Source: Marinobacter sp. SS21 (GTDB taxonomy: Bacteria > Pseudomonadota > Gammaproteobacteria > Pseudomonadales > Oleiphilaceae). Taken from it: a stretch of 64,000 bases of DNA. A program made the translations under genes and the position numbers. Positions 24,452-33,993 of the stretch are shown here, piece by piece (the stretch's first letter is position 1; every line of letters begins with the position of its first letter). The stretch is taken from positions 227,308 through 291,307 of the forward strand of contig NZ_JAQNDA010000005.1 in NCBI RefSeq assembly GCF_028369065.1, read 5' to 3'. The notes below the pieces were generated by a model that did no database searches, was not told the DNA's origin, and saw only the letters and a list, made by a program, of their open reading frames with translations.

Positions 24452-25027
24452 CTAGAAGGCGACCGGTTCCACCCCGATCAGCCAGTAGTGCCCGCCGGTG
24501 ATGAATGCGCCGTAGATGGCCAGGCCCAGGACCACGGCGATCAGATCGTTGAAGCCCGAGGCGGGCAACGCCGGAACAGCCCTGGGCTGGCGCCGCTTGA
24601 GCGAGATGCGGTCGGCCACCGCCCAGGCCAGGAAGCCGCCAAACAGCAGCACATCGTGCGCCATGCCGTTGGCCAGCAAGTGGGCCAGCGCCCACAGCTT
24701 AACCGCCACCAGCATGGGGTGTTTCAGTTTGAGTTTGATCCGTCCCGGCAGGTAGGCGGCCAGAAACAACGGAAACACCGGCAACAGCAGCACCATGGCC
24801 ACGTGGCTCAGCCAGCTGGGCGGCGCATAGATCAGTACCGGTGCCTGGCGGGCCAGACCGTAGCCCCAGACGATGGCGAGCAGCCCTGCCAGCGCGATCA
24901 GTGAATAGAGCCCCTTGTACGGCCATTCGCCGAGGCGTGCCACCAGGCGGTCCCGAAAGGGTTCATTGACGATGGACAGTGAATGGACCCCCAGAAACAG
25001 GATGAGTCCCAATACGAGTACGGTCAT
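24452..25027 (-). CDS. NnrU family membrane protein
   Basis: 191 residues with five or so membrane helices (TVLVLGLILFLGVHSLSIV at the N-terminus, a central run LSHVAMVLLLPVFPLFLAAY and two more). Residues such as GVHS, KHPMLVAVKLWALAHLLANG and LFGGFLAWAV are the NnrU/NnrUfam core. NnrU was named in nitric-oxide metabolism of Rhodobacter and the family is distantly like isoprenylcysteine methyltransferases. No denitrification genes are near, so its role here is open. Confidence 0.88.
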   Translation of the reverse strand: MTVLVLGLILFLGVHSLSIVNEPFRDRLVARLGEWPYKGLYSLIALAGLLAIVWGYGLARQAPVLIYAPPSWLSHVAMVLLLPVFPLFLAAYLPGRIKLKLKHPMLVAVKLWALAHLLANGMAHDVLLFGGFLAWAVADRISLKRRQPRAVPALPASGFNDLIAVVLGLAIYGAFITGGHYWLIGVEPVAF

Positions 25028-25227
25028 GACGGCATTCCCTTAGTGAGTCAAAAAAGCGTTAGCCAAGCAAGAGCCAGTCGAGCGAGAGCCAAACGAACCT
25101 CAAGCGAGAGTAGAAATATCCGATTTTCAGGAGCTTAGTCGAGAATTGACGAACTGGGAAGGCGAAAGCAGGGGCATCGCCATCGACGGGAGCCGATCCG
25201 TGCCCCCGGCGATGGCCTGGCAGGGGG

Positions 25228-25944
25228 TTACAGCTCGGCGTTGTGGTAAACGTTCTGAACGTCGTCCAGGTCGTTGAGCATGTCGAGGAACTTCTCGAAC
25301 ATCTCCACGTCGTCGCCTTCCACCGGTGTGGTCGTCTGGGGAATGAACTGGATATCGTCCACCTCGAACTCGATGCCCTCAAACGCCTCGGCGAGCGCCT
25401 GCTTGGCCTTGGCGTACTCGGTGTTGGGCGCAAATACGGTGATCAGGCCGTCTTCGTTCTCGATGTCGGAGACGTCCACGTCGGCCATCATCAGGGCTTC
25501 CAGCGCGGCATCTTCATCATCGCCCTTGAAGGCAAGGATCGCGCAGTGGTCAAACATGTGGCTGACGCTGCCCTGGGTGCCGATCTTGCACTTGGTCTTG
25601 GTGAAGCACAGGCGCACGTCACCAAAGGTCCGGTTCGGGTTATCGGTGAGGCAGTCGACAATGACCATGCAGTTGCCCGGGCCAAAGCCTTCGTAGCGGG
25701 CCGGGTTGAAATCCTCGCCGGCGCCGCCCTTGGCTTTATCGATGGCCTTATCGATGACGTGGGCAGGTACCTGGTCTTTCTTGGCGCGGTCGATCAAGCC
25801 TCGCAGCGTGAGGTTGCCGTCCGGGTCGATGCCACTTTGCTTGGCACACATGTAGATTTCACGACCGTACTTGCTGTACACCTTGGTCTTCGCTGCGGCC
25901 GTCTTGGCCATGGACTCTTTGCGGTTCTGATAGGCTCTGCCCAT
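25228..25944 (-). CDS. yeeN: YebC/PmpR family DNA-binding regulator (YeeN type)
   Basis: 238 residues. [52 protein letters not shown] and VYHNAEL at the C-terminus follow the YebC fold; the first block and the ending are closer to E. coli YeeN than to YebC. Relatives bind DNA and more recently some have been tied to translation through proline stretches. Starts [15 protein letters not shown] with GAGG upstream. It stands alone. Confidence 0.9.
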   Translation of the reverse strand: MGRAYQNRKESMAKTAAAKTKVYSKYGREIYMCAKQSGIDPDGNLTLRGLIDRAKKDQVPAHVIDKAIDKAKGGAGEDFNPARYEGFGPGNCMVIVDCLTDNPNRTFGDVRLCFTKTKCKIGTQGSVSHMFDHCAILAFKGDDEDAALEALMMADVDVSDIENEDGLITVFAPNTEYAKAKQALAEAFEGIEFEVDDIQFIPQTTTPVEGDDVEMFEKFLDMLNDLDDVQNVYHNAEL

Positions 25945-26116
25945 TGCGCTGCCTCACTGGTTCCAAAAATCGGATGGCTCAACCCCGGGCCGCCGGCGGG
26001 AGTTCCGGTGGCGGCCCGGCAGGAAAACGAGGAATTTTACTGGACTATCGAAATGGGGGACAGGGCTAATTGAAGCGGTGGCCGTTTCGGCCGTGTCATG
26101 CCAGGCCTGCGCGCAG

Positions 26117-26776
26117 CTATCGCTGGCTGGCTCCCTGGCGACCGCCCGCCAGCATGCCGTCGTTCCACAGCCGGTTGGTCATCACGTTGCTGAAGTCGTC
26201 GACGCCTTGCTGAAGGCTGCTGGGGTTGATGGTCTTGGATCGAGCCCGCCACACCACGTGTCCGGTATCGACATCAAACAGTGAGGTTTGCACGAACACC
26301 TCCCGCTGCGAGGTGAAGTAGCCAGGTGTGACCACGGTGTCGTAGTGATAACCCACATAAGGCCCGAAGCGTGGCTCCACGGTAGGGATCGCCACCTGGC
26401 TGGCCTGGGGCGCGACATACTCCTCGCGCACCTCGTCACGAAGCAGGGAGGCGACCAGCACGCTGTCGGCACGGGTCTTCAGCACCACCTGCAGTGCCTG
26501 CTGGCGCAGTTCTTCCACTCCCAAAACTTCCAGGTCGCCGGTGATGTACTGGCTGGCGACCACGGTTTCGGTGCCGGTCTTGCCGATGCGGTTGGCCAGA
26601 GACTGCTCCACCGTCCGCCGTACCTGTTGATCACCGCTGATCACCAGTACCAGGACCTTGCGGTAATGCGCCTGGCTGTCCCGGTCGAGCGAGACCGAGA
26701 CCAGTTCGGTCTGGCTGCTGGCGCAGGCGGACAGGATCAAGGTCAGGGTAAGGGCGGTTGTGAGTCTGACGCTCAT
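26117..26776 (-). CDS. Lipoprotein of unknown function in RND efflux operon
   Basis: 219 residues with a lipoprotein signal (LTLILSAC, cysteine at 18). The mature part shows VLVLVISGDQQVRRTVEQ, YVGYHYDTVVTPGYF and VFVQTSLFDVDTGHVVWRA, the pattern of small outer-membrane-associated lipoproteins (DUF4136-like) rather than an OprM channel. It is 23 bp after the RND pump gene and probably co-transcribed, so it may assist the pump or report on envelope stress. No close function is known. Confidence 0.85.
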   Translation of the reverse strand: MSVRLTTALTLTLILSACASSQTELVSVSLDRDSQAHYRKVLVLVISGDQQVRRTVEQSLANRIGKTGTETVVASQYITGDLEVLGVEELRQQALQVVLKTRADSVLVASLLRDEVREEYVAPQASQVAIPTVEPRFGPYVGYHYDTVVTPGYFTSQREVFVQTSLFDVDTGHVVWRARSKTINPSSLQQGVDDFSNVMTNRLWNDGMLAGGRQGASQR

Positions 26777-26799
26777 GGCGAGCTCTCCTTTTCAGTGGG

Positions 26800-29700
26800 T
26801 CAGTCCGTGTCATTGCGGAAATTGAAAATGGTGGCGTAGAGCACCGGGACCACCACCAGTGTGAGAATGGTTGCGAAGCCAAGGCCGAACATGATGGTGA
26901 CCGCCATGGCGACGAAGAAGGCGTCGCCCAGCAACGGGATCATGCCCAAAATGGTGGTCAGTGCCGCCATGGCGACGGGCACCAGCCGGCTCACTCCGGA
27001 TTCCACGACCGCCGGTACCGGGGCCTTGCCCTGGGCGAGTTCCACGTTGATTTGATCCACCAGCACAATCGCGTTCTTGATCAACATCCCCGCCAGACTC
27101 ATGAAGCCGAGCAGCGCCATGAAGCCAAACGGCTGGCTGAAGGTCAGCAGGCCAATGGTGACGCCGACGATGGCCAAGGGCACCACCAGCCAGATTACCA
27201 GGGTCTTGCGGAGGGAGTTGAACAGCAACAGCACAATGAACACCATCAGGCCGAAGAATACCGGAACGGACGCCGCTATGGAGGCCGAGCCCTTGACCGA
27301 ATCCTCGTTTTCGCCGCCCCAGGCAAAGTAGTAGCCGGGCATGCCGGCGATGGGTAGCCGGTCGCGGTAACGAATCGGCAGGGTATCGGCGGTGTGTTCG
27401 ATGTCGGCGGAGGCGGGCTGGCCGAGGTAGCTGTGGAGGTCCACGTCGAGGGCCCGTTCCACGTCGGCCTTGATGTCGCGGAGTAGCTCCGATGACAGGC
27501 CGGTGCGGGGATCGAAGTGGAGTCGGAGCATGGTGACCCGGTCCTGGCGCCAGAGATGGCCGTTCTCGAACTCAACGTCGAAGCGGGATACAGCTTGGCC
27601 CAGGGGAACCATGCGCTGGGCGGTGGGGCTCCAGATGGAGGCCTGGTCCAGATTGTGGAGGCCGAGCCGCTCGGACTCCGGAGCGCGGGTGATGATCGGC
27701 AGCCGTTCGTCCTGTTCGCGGTAGGTGCCGGCACGCACCCCGTCCACCGCGAATGCCATCGCCTGGGCAATATCGGCACGGGTCAGGCCGAGCTTCTGGG
27801 CCTGGGTATCGGCGACGATGGGGGCGATGACTTTGATCTTCTGGCCCCATTCATCACGCAAGCCCTTGATGTTGGGGTGGCTGGCAAGGACGCTGCGGGC
27901 GTTGTCGGCGAATCGTCGCAACACGTTGGGATCGGGCCCGGAGATGCGCAGCTGGATCTTGCCACCGGTGGCGGGGCCGAGCACGAACTGGCGGGTGTTA
28001 ACAATGACACCCGGCTGAAGGGATTCCAGGTCCTGCTGCACCTTGCGGGTGATCTCCGGCAGGACCCTGTAATCGTCCACGTCCACCAATAGGCGTGCGA
28101 AGTTGGCTGCGGGTTGCTCTGGCGTGTAGGTGAGCAGGAAGCGTGGCGAGCCTCCGCCGATCTGGGTGGTGACGTGGGTGACGTGATCGTACCGGGCCAG
28201 TTCCTGCTCAAACGCTTGCACACCGTGGCGGGTTGTCGAGATGTCGCTGTCCTCCGGATACCACAGATCGACATAGAACTGGGGGCGGGTGGAATCGGGG
28301 AAAAAGCTCTGTTTCACCCAACCAAACCCCGCGCCAGCGCAAAGGAAGACCGCAAGGGTAACCCCAAGGCTGATCCAGCGAAAACGAATGGCGCCTTCCA
28401 GCAAATGGCGGTAGGTCGGGAATATGCCGGTAGCGTAGGCCTCTTGGCCGCCGGCGTTGGCCGCAGGTTGCAGGAACTGATGGCACAGCAACGGGGTGAT
28501 GGTGACGGCGGTGAACCAGCTCATGGTCAGCGAAATCAGAATCACCGAAAACAGGGAGCGGGTGTATTCCCCGGTGGAATCCTGGGAGGTGCCGATGGCG
28601 GCAAAGGCGGTGATGGCGATGGCGGTGGCGCCGAGCAGGGGCACGGCGGTCTGCCGGACCACCTCACGGGAGGCGGTCACGGTGTCGTCACCTTGCTGTA
28701 ACCGCATGCGGATGCCATCCGTCACTACAATGGCGTTGTCCACCAGCATCCCCAGCGCGATGATCAACGCGCCCAACGAAATTCGCTCCAGGGTGATGTC
28801 AAAGACGGCCATGAAGATGAAGGTGCCCATGATGGTGATCAGCAACACCGCGCCGATGATCAGGCCGCTGCGTAGCCCCATGAACACCAGTAGCACCAGG
28901 ATAACGATGGCGATGGCCTGCAGCAGGCTGACGGTAAAGCCACGGATGGCTTCGGTGACGGCGTCGGACTGCATGGACACCACGTTCAGCGTCATGCCGA
29001 GGGGAATCTGGGGGCGCAACTCATCGAGCTTGGCGTAAAGGCCCGCGCCCATGGTCACCACATTGCCTCCGCTGCGGGTGGCAATGGCCAGGCCGATGGC
29101 GGCTTGGCCGTCAAATCGCAGCAGGTTAGTGGGAGGGGCCTTCAGCTCGCGGCGAATGGTGGCGACGTCGCCCAGCACAATTTGCTGGCTGGCGTCGCTG
29201 GCGCTGGTGATCAGCAGGGTTGAGAACTGCTGGACCGAATCCAGCTCGCCGGACACCTTCACCGCCAGCCGGGCGTCGCCGGCGCGGGCGTAACCGGCGT
29301 AGGCGACGGTGTTCTTGTCGCCGAGGGCGCTATAGATGTCGTGGGGCGCGATGCCGAGGGCCGACATCTTCTCCCGCCGCAGTTCCACATAGATGACTTC
29401 TTCCGGTGCGCCATACAGGACGATACTTTTAACATCTTCGACCAGGAGCAGTTCCCGTTTGAGGAACTTGGCGAACTCATAGACTTCCTGGGCGTTGTAG
29501 CCTTCCCCGGTGATGCCCAGGTACACCCCGTAAACGTCACCAAAGTCGTCCACCACCGCCGACGGTCCAGCCCCCGGCGGCAGCTCGCCCTGGACATCGC
29601 TGATCTTGCGGCGCAGTTCGTCCCAGACCTGGGGCAGGGTGGATTGGTCGTATTGATCGAGCACCTTGACCGAGACAATCGAGCGATCCCGGTAGGAGTG

Positions 29701-29946
29701 GGACTCCACATAGAACAGCTGGCCCATTTTTTGGACCGCCTGCTCGATCAGGTCACTGACCTCCTCCGCCACCTCGGCCGCGGTGGCACCAGGGTAGGGA
29801 GTGATGACCTTGGCCTCCTTGATGGTGAATTCCGGGTCTTCCAGCCGGCTGAGACTGGTAAAGGAGAGATAACCCACCAGCACCAGCAAAATGGCGACGG
29901 TCCAGGTAATGACACTGTTCCGGATGCTCCATTCCGCGATGTTCAT
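26800..29946 (-). CDS. Efflux RND transporter permease subunit
   Basis: 1048 residues, full length for an RND inner-membrane pump. First helix at 10-30 after MNIAEWSIRNSVITWTV; docking-domain repeats; the helix-4 proton relay GMLVDNAIVVTDGI around residue 405; a second helix bundle in the C-terminal half (GFMALLGFMSLAGMLIKNAI). The N-terminus is of the HAE1 group of short-tailed, drug or organic-compound pumps rather than metal pumps. It follows the adaptor gene by 5 bp. Confidence 0.95.
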   Translation of the reverse strand: MNIAEWSIRNSVITWTVAILLVLVGYLSFTSLSRLEDPEFTIKEAKVITPYPGATAAEVAEEVSDLIEQAVQKMGQLFYVESHSYRDRSIVSVKVLDQYDQSTLPQVWDELRRKISDVQGELPPGAGPSAVVDDFGDVYGVYLGITGEGYNAQEVYEFAKFLKRELLLVEDVKSIVLYGAPEEVIYVELRREKMSALGIAPHDIYSALGDKNTVAYAGYARAGDARLAVKVSGELDSVQQFSTLLITSASDASQQIVLGDVATIRRELKAPPTNLLRFDGQAAIGLAIATRSGGNVVTMGAGLYAKLDELRPQIPLGMTLNVVSMQSDAVTEAIRGFTVSLLQAIAIVILVLLVFMGLRSGLIIGAVLLITIMGTFIFMAVFDITLERISLGALIIALGMLVDNAIVVTDGIRMRLQQGDDTVTASREVVRQTAVPLLGATAIAITAFAAIGTSQDSTGEYTRSLFSVILISLTMSWFTAVTITPLLCHQFLQPAANAGGQEAYATGIFPTYRHLLEGAIRFRWISLGVTLAVFLCAGAGFGWVKQSFFPDSTRPQFYVDLWYPEDSDISTTRHGVQAFEQELARYDHVTHVTTQIGGGSPRFLLTYTPEQPAANFARLLVDVDDYRVLPEITRKVQQDLESLQPGVIVNTRQFVLGPATGGKIQLRISGPDPNVLRRFADNARSVLASHPNIKGLRDEWGQKIKVIAPIVADTQAQKLGLTRADIAQAMAFAVDGVRAGTYREQDERLPIITRAPESERLGLHNLDQASIWSPTAQRMVPLGQAVSRFDVEFENGHLWRQDRVTMLRLHFDPRTGLSSELLRDIKADVERALDVDLHSYLGQPASADIEHTADTLPIRYRDRLPIAGMPGYYFAWGGENEDSVKGSASIAASVPVFFGLMVFIVLLLFNSLRKTLVIWLVVPLAIVGVTIGLLTFSQPFGFMALLGFMSLAGMLIKNAIVLVDQINVELAQGKAPVPAVVESGVSRLVPVAMAALTTILGMIPLLGDAFFVAMAVTIMFGLGFATILTLVVVPVLYATIFNFRNDTD

Positions 29947-29951
29947 GAGGG

Positions 29952-31022
29952 TCAGAACTCCACTTTGGTGATGGGTTTCACCTGCATGTTGTCCCGCAGT
30001 TCACCGACTCCGGCGGTGACGACGGTGTCGCCGGGCGCCAGGCCGGAGCGCACTTCGATACGGTCGTTGCCGACCAGTTCCCCGGTCACCACCGGGCGTT
30101 GGCTGACCCGGTCGTCTTCGCCGACCACCCAGACGCTGGCTTTATCCTCCGGGCCCGCAACCAGGGCAGAGAGCGGAATGGACAGGGGGGCGTCGGTATC
30201 GACGGTGGGCAGCGATCGTTCGGCATGAACCAGCGCGGTCATTCCCGGAAGCAGGTTATGGCCCCGGGTGTTCTCGATGGCGAGCACATACTCAAAGGTT
30301 TGGGTGTCGGGGCTGGCCTCGGTGGCGAACTCCTTGACCCGCAGCGGAAAGGTCACGCCGGGGATGCCGTCAAAGCGACCGGACAGCACCAGTCCCGTGG
30401 TGTCTTTCCCCCGGACCACCAGGCTTTCCGGGACATTGACCACCACTTCCAGTTCCCGGTTGTTTTGCAGGCTGAGCACCGGCTCCTTGGCCTGCACCTC
30501 CTCAAAGTTCTGGACAAAGGTGCGGGCCACCACGCCGTCGAAGGGGGCTACCAGCCGGGTATCGTTCAACGCCTTTTGCGCCTTCTGCAGATTGGACTGG
30601 GCGATGTTGTAGTTGGCCTGGATCGTGTCGAAGTCTGCCTGGGAGACGTAATTCCGTTCGATCAACTCCCGGGCCCGATTGAAGTTGGCTTCGGTGCGGG
30701 TGAGTTCCGCCTGCGCCGCGGCCAGATTGCTGCGATAGTCGGAATCGTCCAACAGCCCCAACTGGTCGCCTGCCTGTACCTGTTGTCCCTCTGTGACCGG
30801 CAGTTCCACCAGCCTGCCCGGAACCTGGAAGGCCATGGTGACCCTTTGGGTTGCCCGCACGGTGCCCGGGAAATCACGCTGCCGCAGATCGTTTCCGCTG
30901 CCGATGGTGATGACTTTCACCGGCTGGGTCACCGGAGGCTGCGGGGCGGGTTCCTGATCGCCGCAGCCCGCCATGAAGACCAGCAGGGTGCCCCAGAGAA
31001 CTAACCGTAGCTTCTTGTTCAT
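29952..31022 (-). CDS. Efflux RND transporter periplasmic adaptor subunit
   Basis: 356 residues. Lipoprotein signal with lipobox FMAGC (cysteine about 20), then the split barrel-sandwich hybrid (VPGRLVELPVTEGQQVQAGD early and RLVAPFDGVVARTFVQNFEE later) around an alpha-hairpin of about 60 residues, and a beta-barrel domain. It bridges the pump (next gene, 5 bp away) to an outer-membrane channel not encoded here. First gene of the three-gene operon. Confidence 0.94.
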   Translation of the reverse strand: MNKKLRLVLWGTLLVFMAGCGDQEPAPQPPVTQPVKVITIGSGNDLRQRDFPGTVRATQRVTMAFQVPGRLVELPVTEGQQVQAGDQLGLLDDSDYRSNLAAAQAELTRTEANFNRARELIERNYVSQADFDTIQANYNIAQSNLQKAQKALNDTRLVAPFDGVVARTFVQNFEEVQAKEPVLSLQNNRELEVVVNVPESLVVRGKDTTGLVLSGRFDGIPGVTFPLRVKEFATEASPDTQTFEYVLAIENTRGHNLLPGMTALVHAERSLPTVDTDAPLSIPLSALVAGPEDKASVWVVGEDDRVSQRPVVTGELVGNDRIEVRSGLAPGDTVVTAGVGELRDNMQVKPITKVEF

Positions 31023-31224
31023 GCGGATAAATCCCTATCGGTGAGGGAGCGGGGGATATCACCATAGTAGAAACGGATTGGGGATAAGGAAAGGCGACTG
31101 GGCAACATAGCCGGCGTCAGCCGGATGGCTCAGGGAAGGTGACGGGCAGGCGAGCTGAGGAAACCGGGAATGCCGTCAATGGGAGGGCGGTATTCGGGCG
31201 GAAAGCGGTTATGCAGACAGTAAC

Positions 31225-31244
31225 CGGGGCGGAGAACCGCCCCG
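31225..31244. terminator. Short GC hairpin
   Basis: Perfect 8-bp stem CGGGGCGG / CCGCCCCG with an AGAA tetraloop, 10 bp after the stop of the minus-strand gene at 31255. No T tract. Could end that transcript. Confidence 0.35.
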
Positions 31245-31254
31245 TATCGATGCA

Positions 31255-31563
31255 TCATGCTGCTTGGGGTCTAGGTACACCTCGTGTCAGCAGCTGTGTT
31301 TCGATGTCCGCGACCAGTGCGTCGGCGCTTACCGCGTAACCCTTGGCGGATGGCTCGAAGGTCAGCGTCGGTACAAACTGGTAGGTGATGCCATCACGCT
31401 GCCAGGTGACCACCGGCGCCCGGTGGTGGTGGCCGTTGGGATCTTTCTGCTGCTGGGCTTCGTACTCGTTTTGCCAGCCGATGTGCAGATCGACAACGTT
31501 GCAGGCCTTCTCAATAGCAAGTTCCTGCGTCAGGCCAATGATGCGGTTTGAACTGATGCTCAT
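31255..31563 (-). CDS. Hypothetical protein
   Basis: 102 residues from the ATG at 31563, chosen for AAGGAGG six bases upstream. No family is recognised. It starts SISSNRIIGLTQELAIEKA, carries a QQQKDPNGHHHRAP stretch in the middle and is neither membrane nor exported by prediction. A degenerate copy of the dispersed 12-mer (31592-31603) lies just upstream. Confidence 0.75.
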   Translation of the reverse strand: MSISSNRIIGLTQELAIEKACNVVDLHIGWQNEYEAQQQKDPNGHHHRAPVVTWQRDGITYQFVPTLTFEPSAKGYAVSADALVADIETQLLTRGVPRPQAA

Positions 31564-31591
31564 GGTGAGCCTCCTTTTCATCTGTAATTAA

Positions 31592-31603
31592 GGAACCTCC
31601 GAA
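31592..31603 (-). repeat. Dispersed intergenic motif, degenerate copy (TTCGGAGGTTCC)
   Basis: Two mismatches to TTCAGAGGCTCC; followed, like other copies, by TTAA. It is 29-40 bp upstream of the 102-residue hypothetical gene and in the same orientation. Confidence 0.35.
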
Positions 31604-31688
31604 GGGCGAAATCACCATTCATCCATTCCCAAACGAGACCCCTTTGGTCGTTTAAAATTACGGGTCGTCCTGACCTCATTTGTCATTG

Positions 31689-31708
31689 TTGTGCACGAAT
31701 GTACACAA
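31689..31708. promoter_or_regulatory. Near-perfect palindrome, possible operator
   Basis: TTGTGCAC-GAAT-GTACACAA: 8-bp arms with one mismatch. Lies between two minus-strand genes. No known regulator site is matched with confidence. Confidence 0.35.
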
Positions 31709-31881
31709 GATCAAGTGGCTTTGGGTAGGGCTTTGGCTTGCGATGACCCTTAATGACAATGTGGTTTGTACCTATGTCGTCAAGGCGTACGGGCGGTGGC
31801 GAGTGGGCTAAAACGGGGGAGGGGCTGGGGAAAGGGCGGCCTGGGCTGCACCGGATGGAGCTGCCCAGGCGCCGGAGTGGC

Positions 31882-32304
31882 TCAGGCGAAGCGGGGTACG
31901 CGTTTGATGCCTTTGCGAATACCTTGCTCCAGTGCCGTCTGGATCAGTTTGCCGGTGAACGGGATGATGTCATCAAAGGTGATGGTGTAGTTGACCCGGG
32001 TCTGGCCATCGGGAGTGTCTTCGAAGCGGATGCGGCCGATGTGGTTCTTCAGCGGGCTAAAGCTGGTGATGCTGTACTCAATCAGCGAGTCCGGCTCGAA
32101 GCCGACGACGGTTTCTTCCAAACCGATGGGGCCGATGCCGATCTTGCGAACCGATCCCAGGCCGTTGGGGTCTGCCTGGTCACTGTCCTTGATGCGCTTG
32201 GCGGGGGCGCCGAGCAGCTTGCCGAAGCGTTCATGCTCGGCGAACAGGGCGAATACCTTCTTTCTTGGCACATCAAAAGTTTCATCAACTTCAATGATAT
32301 ACAT
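31882..32304 (-). CDS. SRPBCC family protein
   Basis: 140 residues. The pattern DETFDVPRKKVFALFAEHERF at the start, then GSVRKIGIGPIGLEETVVGFEP and a final amphipathic helix ending GIRKGIKRVPRF, is the START/Bet v1-like SRPBCC fold, which encloses a hydrophobic ligand pocket. No catalytic residues are predicted. A single gene with its start 73 bp from a copy of the dispersed 12-mer. Confidence 0.88.
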   Translation of the reverse strand: MYIIEVDETFDVPRKKVFALFAEHERFGKLLGAPAKRIKDSDQADPNGLGSVRKIGIGPIGLEETVVGFEPDSLIEYSITSFSPLKNHIGRIRFEDTPDGQTRVNYTITFDDIIPFTGKLIQTALEQGIRKGIKRVPRFA

Positions 32305-32376
32305 AGCGATGTCTCACTCGTCGTGGGTTCGATCTGATCAGCCTAATGGGTTCATCATGATTTAGGAAGTGCTAAT

Positions 32377-32388
32377 GGAGCCTCTGAA
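32377..32388 (-). repeat. Dispersed intergenic motif, copy 3 (TTCAGAGGCTCC)
   Basis: Exact 12-mer on the minus strand, followed by ATTAGCA, upstream of the SRPBCC gene in the same orientation. Confidence 0.55.
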
Positions 32389-32445
32389 TTGCGGATCATC
32401 AGGGGTAACGTCTTGAGTCGCTGAAATTGCGGCTGCCCCCGGCTT

Positions 32446-32576
32446 TGTCCACAGAAACTGTGGATAACTTTGTTAGCAACCCTAGGACGGTTTTCCCCAG
32501 CCCGCACGGGACAGGCGTTGCCGACTTCTGGCGTTTAATTGAACGGTGGTTCATCGCTTTGGATTTAATTTGATCA
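32446..32576. repeat. Duplicated non-coding module, copy A (DnaA-box dyad plus TGAAC dyad)
   Basis: Starts with TTGTCCACAG-AAA-CTGTGGATAA, where TGTGGATAA is a perfect DnaA box in reverse and TTGTCCACA a one-mismatch box facing it. About 75 bp later comes the dyad TGAAC-N4-GTTCA (32540-32553) and the copy ends in TGATCA. The same order recurs exactly 330 bp downstream with about 63 percent identity and no gap. Confidence 0.6.
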
Positions 32577-32775
32577 GGCTGGTGGAAATTTGGGCGGATG
32601 CCCTGGAACGCTTGTGCTGTCGGCCCTTGGAGTCTGGAGGCGGTTGGGGCACGGCCCGGACCTGTGCGCGCAAGTGCTACCGGGATCAAGGGGGGATTCG
32701 TTGCGGCGACGGTGTCCTGTCGACGCCGCCTGGCTTGGTGTGTTTTCCCTGGCTGCGACCGACGTTGCTGGCGGT
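32577..32775. other. Spacer between the two modules
   Basis: About 200 bp of GC-rich non-coding DNA. Short open frames of 60-98 codons cross it but none has a ribosome site or a recognisable product. Confidence 0.4.
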
Positions 32776-32906
32776 TGTCCACAGATTCAGTGGATAACTA
32801 TGTGAGCAACTCGAGGACAAGGCGCCTAATGGCCCGTCCCATAAGGGCTGGCGGACTCTGGTGCGTTATTGAACTGATGTTCACACCTTTGTAGCAAATA
32901 TGATCA
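32776..32906. repeat. Duplicated non-coding module, copy B
   Basis: Same layout as copy A at an offset of 330 bp: TTGTCCACAG, then GTGGATAAC (one mismatch to the DnaA box), GAGCAAC, the dyad TGAAC-tgat-GTTCA (32870-32883) and TGATCA. The ends are conserved much better than the middle, as expected for protein sites rather than a coding repeat. Confidence 0.6.
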
Positions 32907-32960
32907 AAGTGCGCGCCTTGCCCCGGACCCACCGAATGGTCCGAGGCACCTCAACGGCCA

Positions 32961-33836
32961 TCAATGGCGATTGGTATGCCGGTAGTTCTTCGGAGATTGC
33001 CCCATCACCTTTTTGAACAACCGTGAGAAGTAATAGGCGTCGTCGTAGCCCAGGCGGGCGCTGATCGCAGCAAAGCTCAGCCCGGTGGTGTCCAGCAGCT
33101 GACAGGCCCGTTCCACTTTCAGGTGGATAAAATGCTGGATAGGGGGCGATCCGGTCTGGGCCCGGTAACGGGTGGCGAAGTGGGCGGGCGACAGTCCGGC
33201 CAGTTCCGCCAGCTGGTCCAGGGTAATACGTTCCTCCAGGTGCTCACGCATGAAGTTGTGGATGATTTCCAGCTCCGGTTGCTGGGCGCTGGTGCGGTCG
33301 TCGATCGTCAGCGGAATTGCGGTCAGCAGCTGCCGCAGCCGGTTGGCGGCGTGTACCAGGCCTTTTTGCCGGAAGCCGGTCTGTCTGACCGACAGCAAGC
33401 CGTTGAAATCCACCAATACCCGCGGTTGTTGGCCCAGGTGCAGCAGGTGAGTGTCGGCATCGAAGCCCATGTATTGCTGGAACTCATCGGCCAGTGGCCC
33501 GGCATAGTGCACCCAGTGGATGGTCCAGGGGTTGTCCGGATCGGCGGTATAGCGATGGGCGGCGCCGGCGGGGAGCAGGATCAGATCGCCCGCTTCCGCC
33601 GTGTAGGGCGTGTCCTCGACGTTGAGGAAGGCGCGGCCATCCGTGCAGTAGATCAAAAGATGGTCGCGGTGATGCTCCCGGTGCATGTGATGCCCCTTCG
33701 CACTGCGGTAGTGGCCGAACGCCAGCGGATAAAGATCGCGGGTCAAGGGATGCTCGGAAAGTGCCTGGATGGCCGGGGCGGGCAACACGTATCTGACACT
33801 GTCCCTGGGTACGGGCCATTGCGAGGTTTGGGTCAT
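32961..33836 (-). CDS. mmsR: AraC family regulator, probable activator of the mms operon
   Basis: 291 residues. An N-terminal cupin-like effector domain ([31 protein letters not shown]) is followed by two C-terminal helix-turn-helix motifs ([20 protein letters not shown] and [20 protein letters not shown]) and the closing [13 protein letters not shown]. It is divergent from mmsA with 157 bp between starts, the same arrangement as mmsR-mmsAB in Pseudomonas aeruginosa, so it most likely activates valine degradation genes. The symbol rests on that position. Confidence 0.88.
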   Translation of the reverse strand: MTQTSQWPVPRDSVRYVLPAPAIQALSEHPLTRDLYPLAFGHYRSAKGHHMHREHHRDHLLIYCTDGRAFLNVEDTPYTAEAGDLILLPAGAAHRYTADPDNPWTIHWVHYAGPLADEFQQYMGFDADTHLLHLGQQPRVLVDFNGLLSVRQTGFRQKGLVHAANRLRQLLTAIPLTIDDRTSAQQPELEIIHNFMREHLEERITLDQLAELAGLSPAHFATRYRAQTGSPPIQHFIHLKVERACQLLDTTGLSFAAISARLGYDDAYYFSRLFKKVMGQSPKNYRHTNRH

Positions 33837-33993
33837 AGTGCTCTTTTTTGGGTGGCAGTCTAAAGATAATCCATCACGCGCGAAATTTAGTCAATCATGG
33901 CCAGACCTATCCTCTGCTAGCATCAAACCATGCTTCAACGATTGGCCCCGCTCTCGGGGTGCTTGCCTACAACAACAAACACAGGATACTGCC
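33837..33993. promoter_or_regulatory. Divergent mmsR-mmsA control region
   Basis: 157 bp between the AraC gene and mmsA. It must hold both promoters and the AraC sites; no single box is strong enough to call. Confidence 0.5.

Larger units (their letters stand above)
31564..31881. other. Intergenic region with a near-palindrome
   Basis: 318 bp without a credible gene. It holds the degenerate 12-mer copy at 31592-31603 and a 20-bp near-palindrome at 31689-31708. The rest shows nothing recognisable. Confidence 0.4.

Noticed and set aside
32446..32906. Chromosomal origin of replication
   Set aside because: DnaA-like boxes are few, there is no AT-rich unwinding element and no dnaA, rpmH or gid genes nearby.
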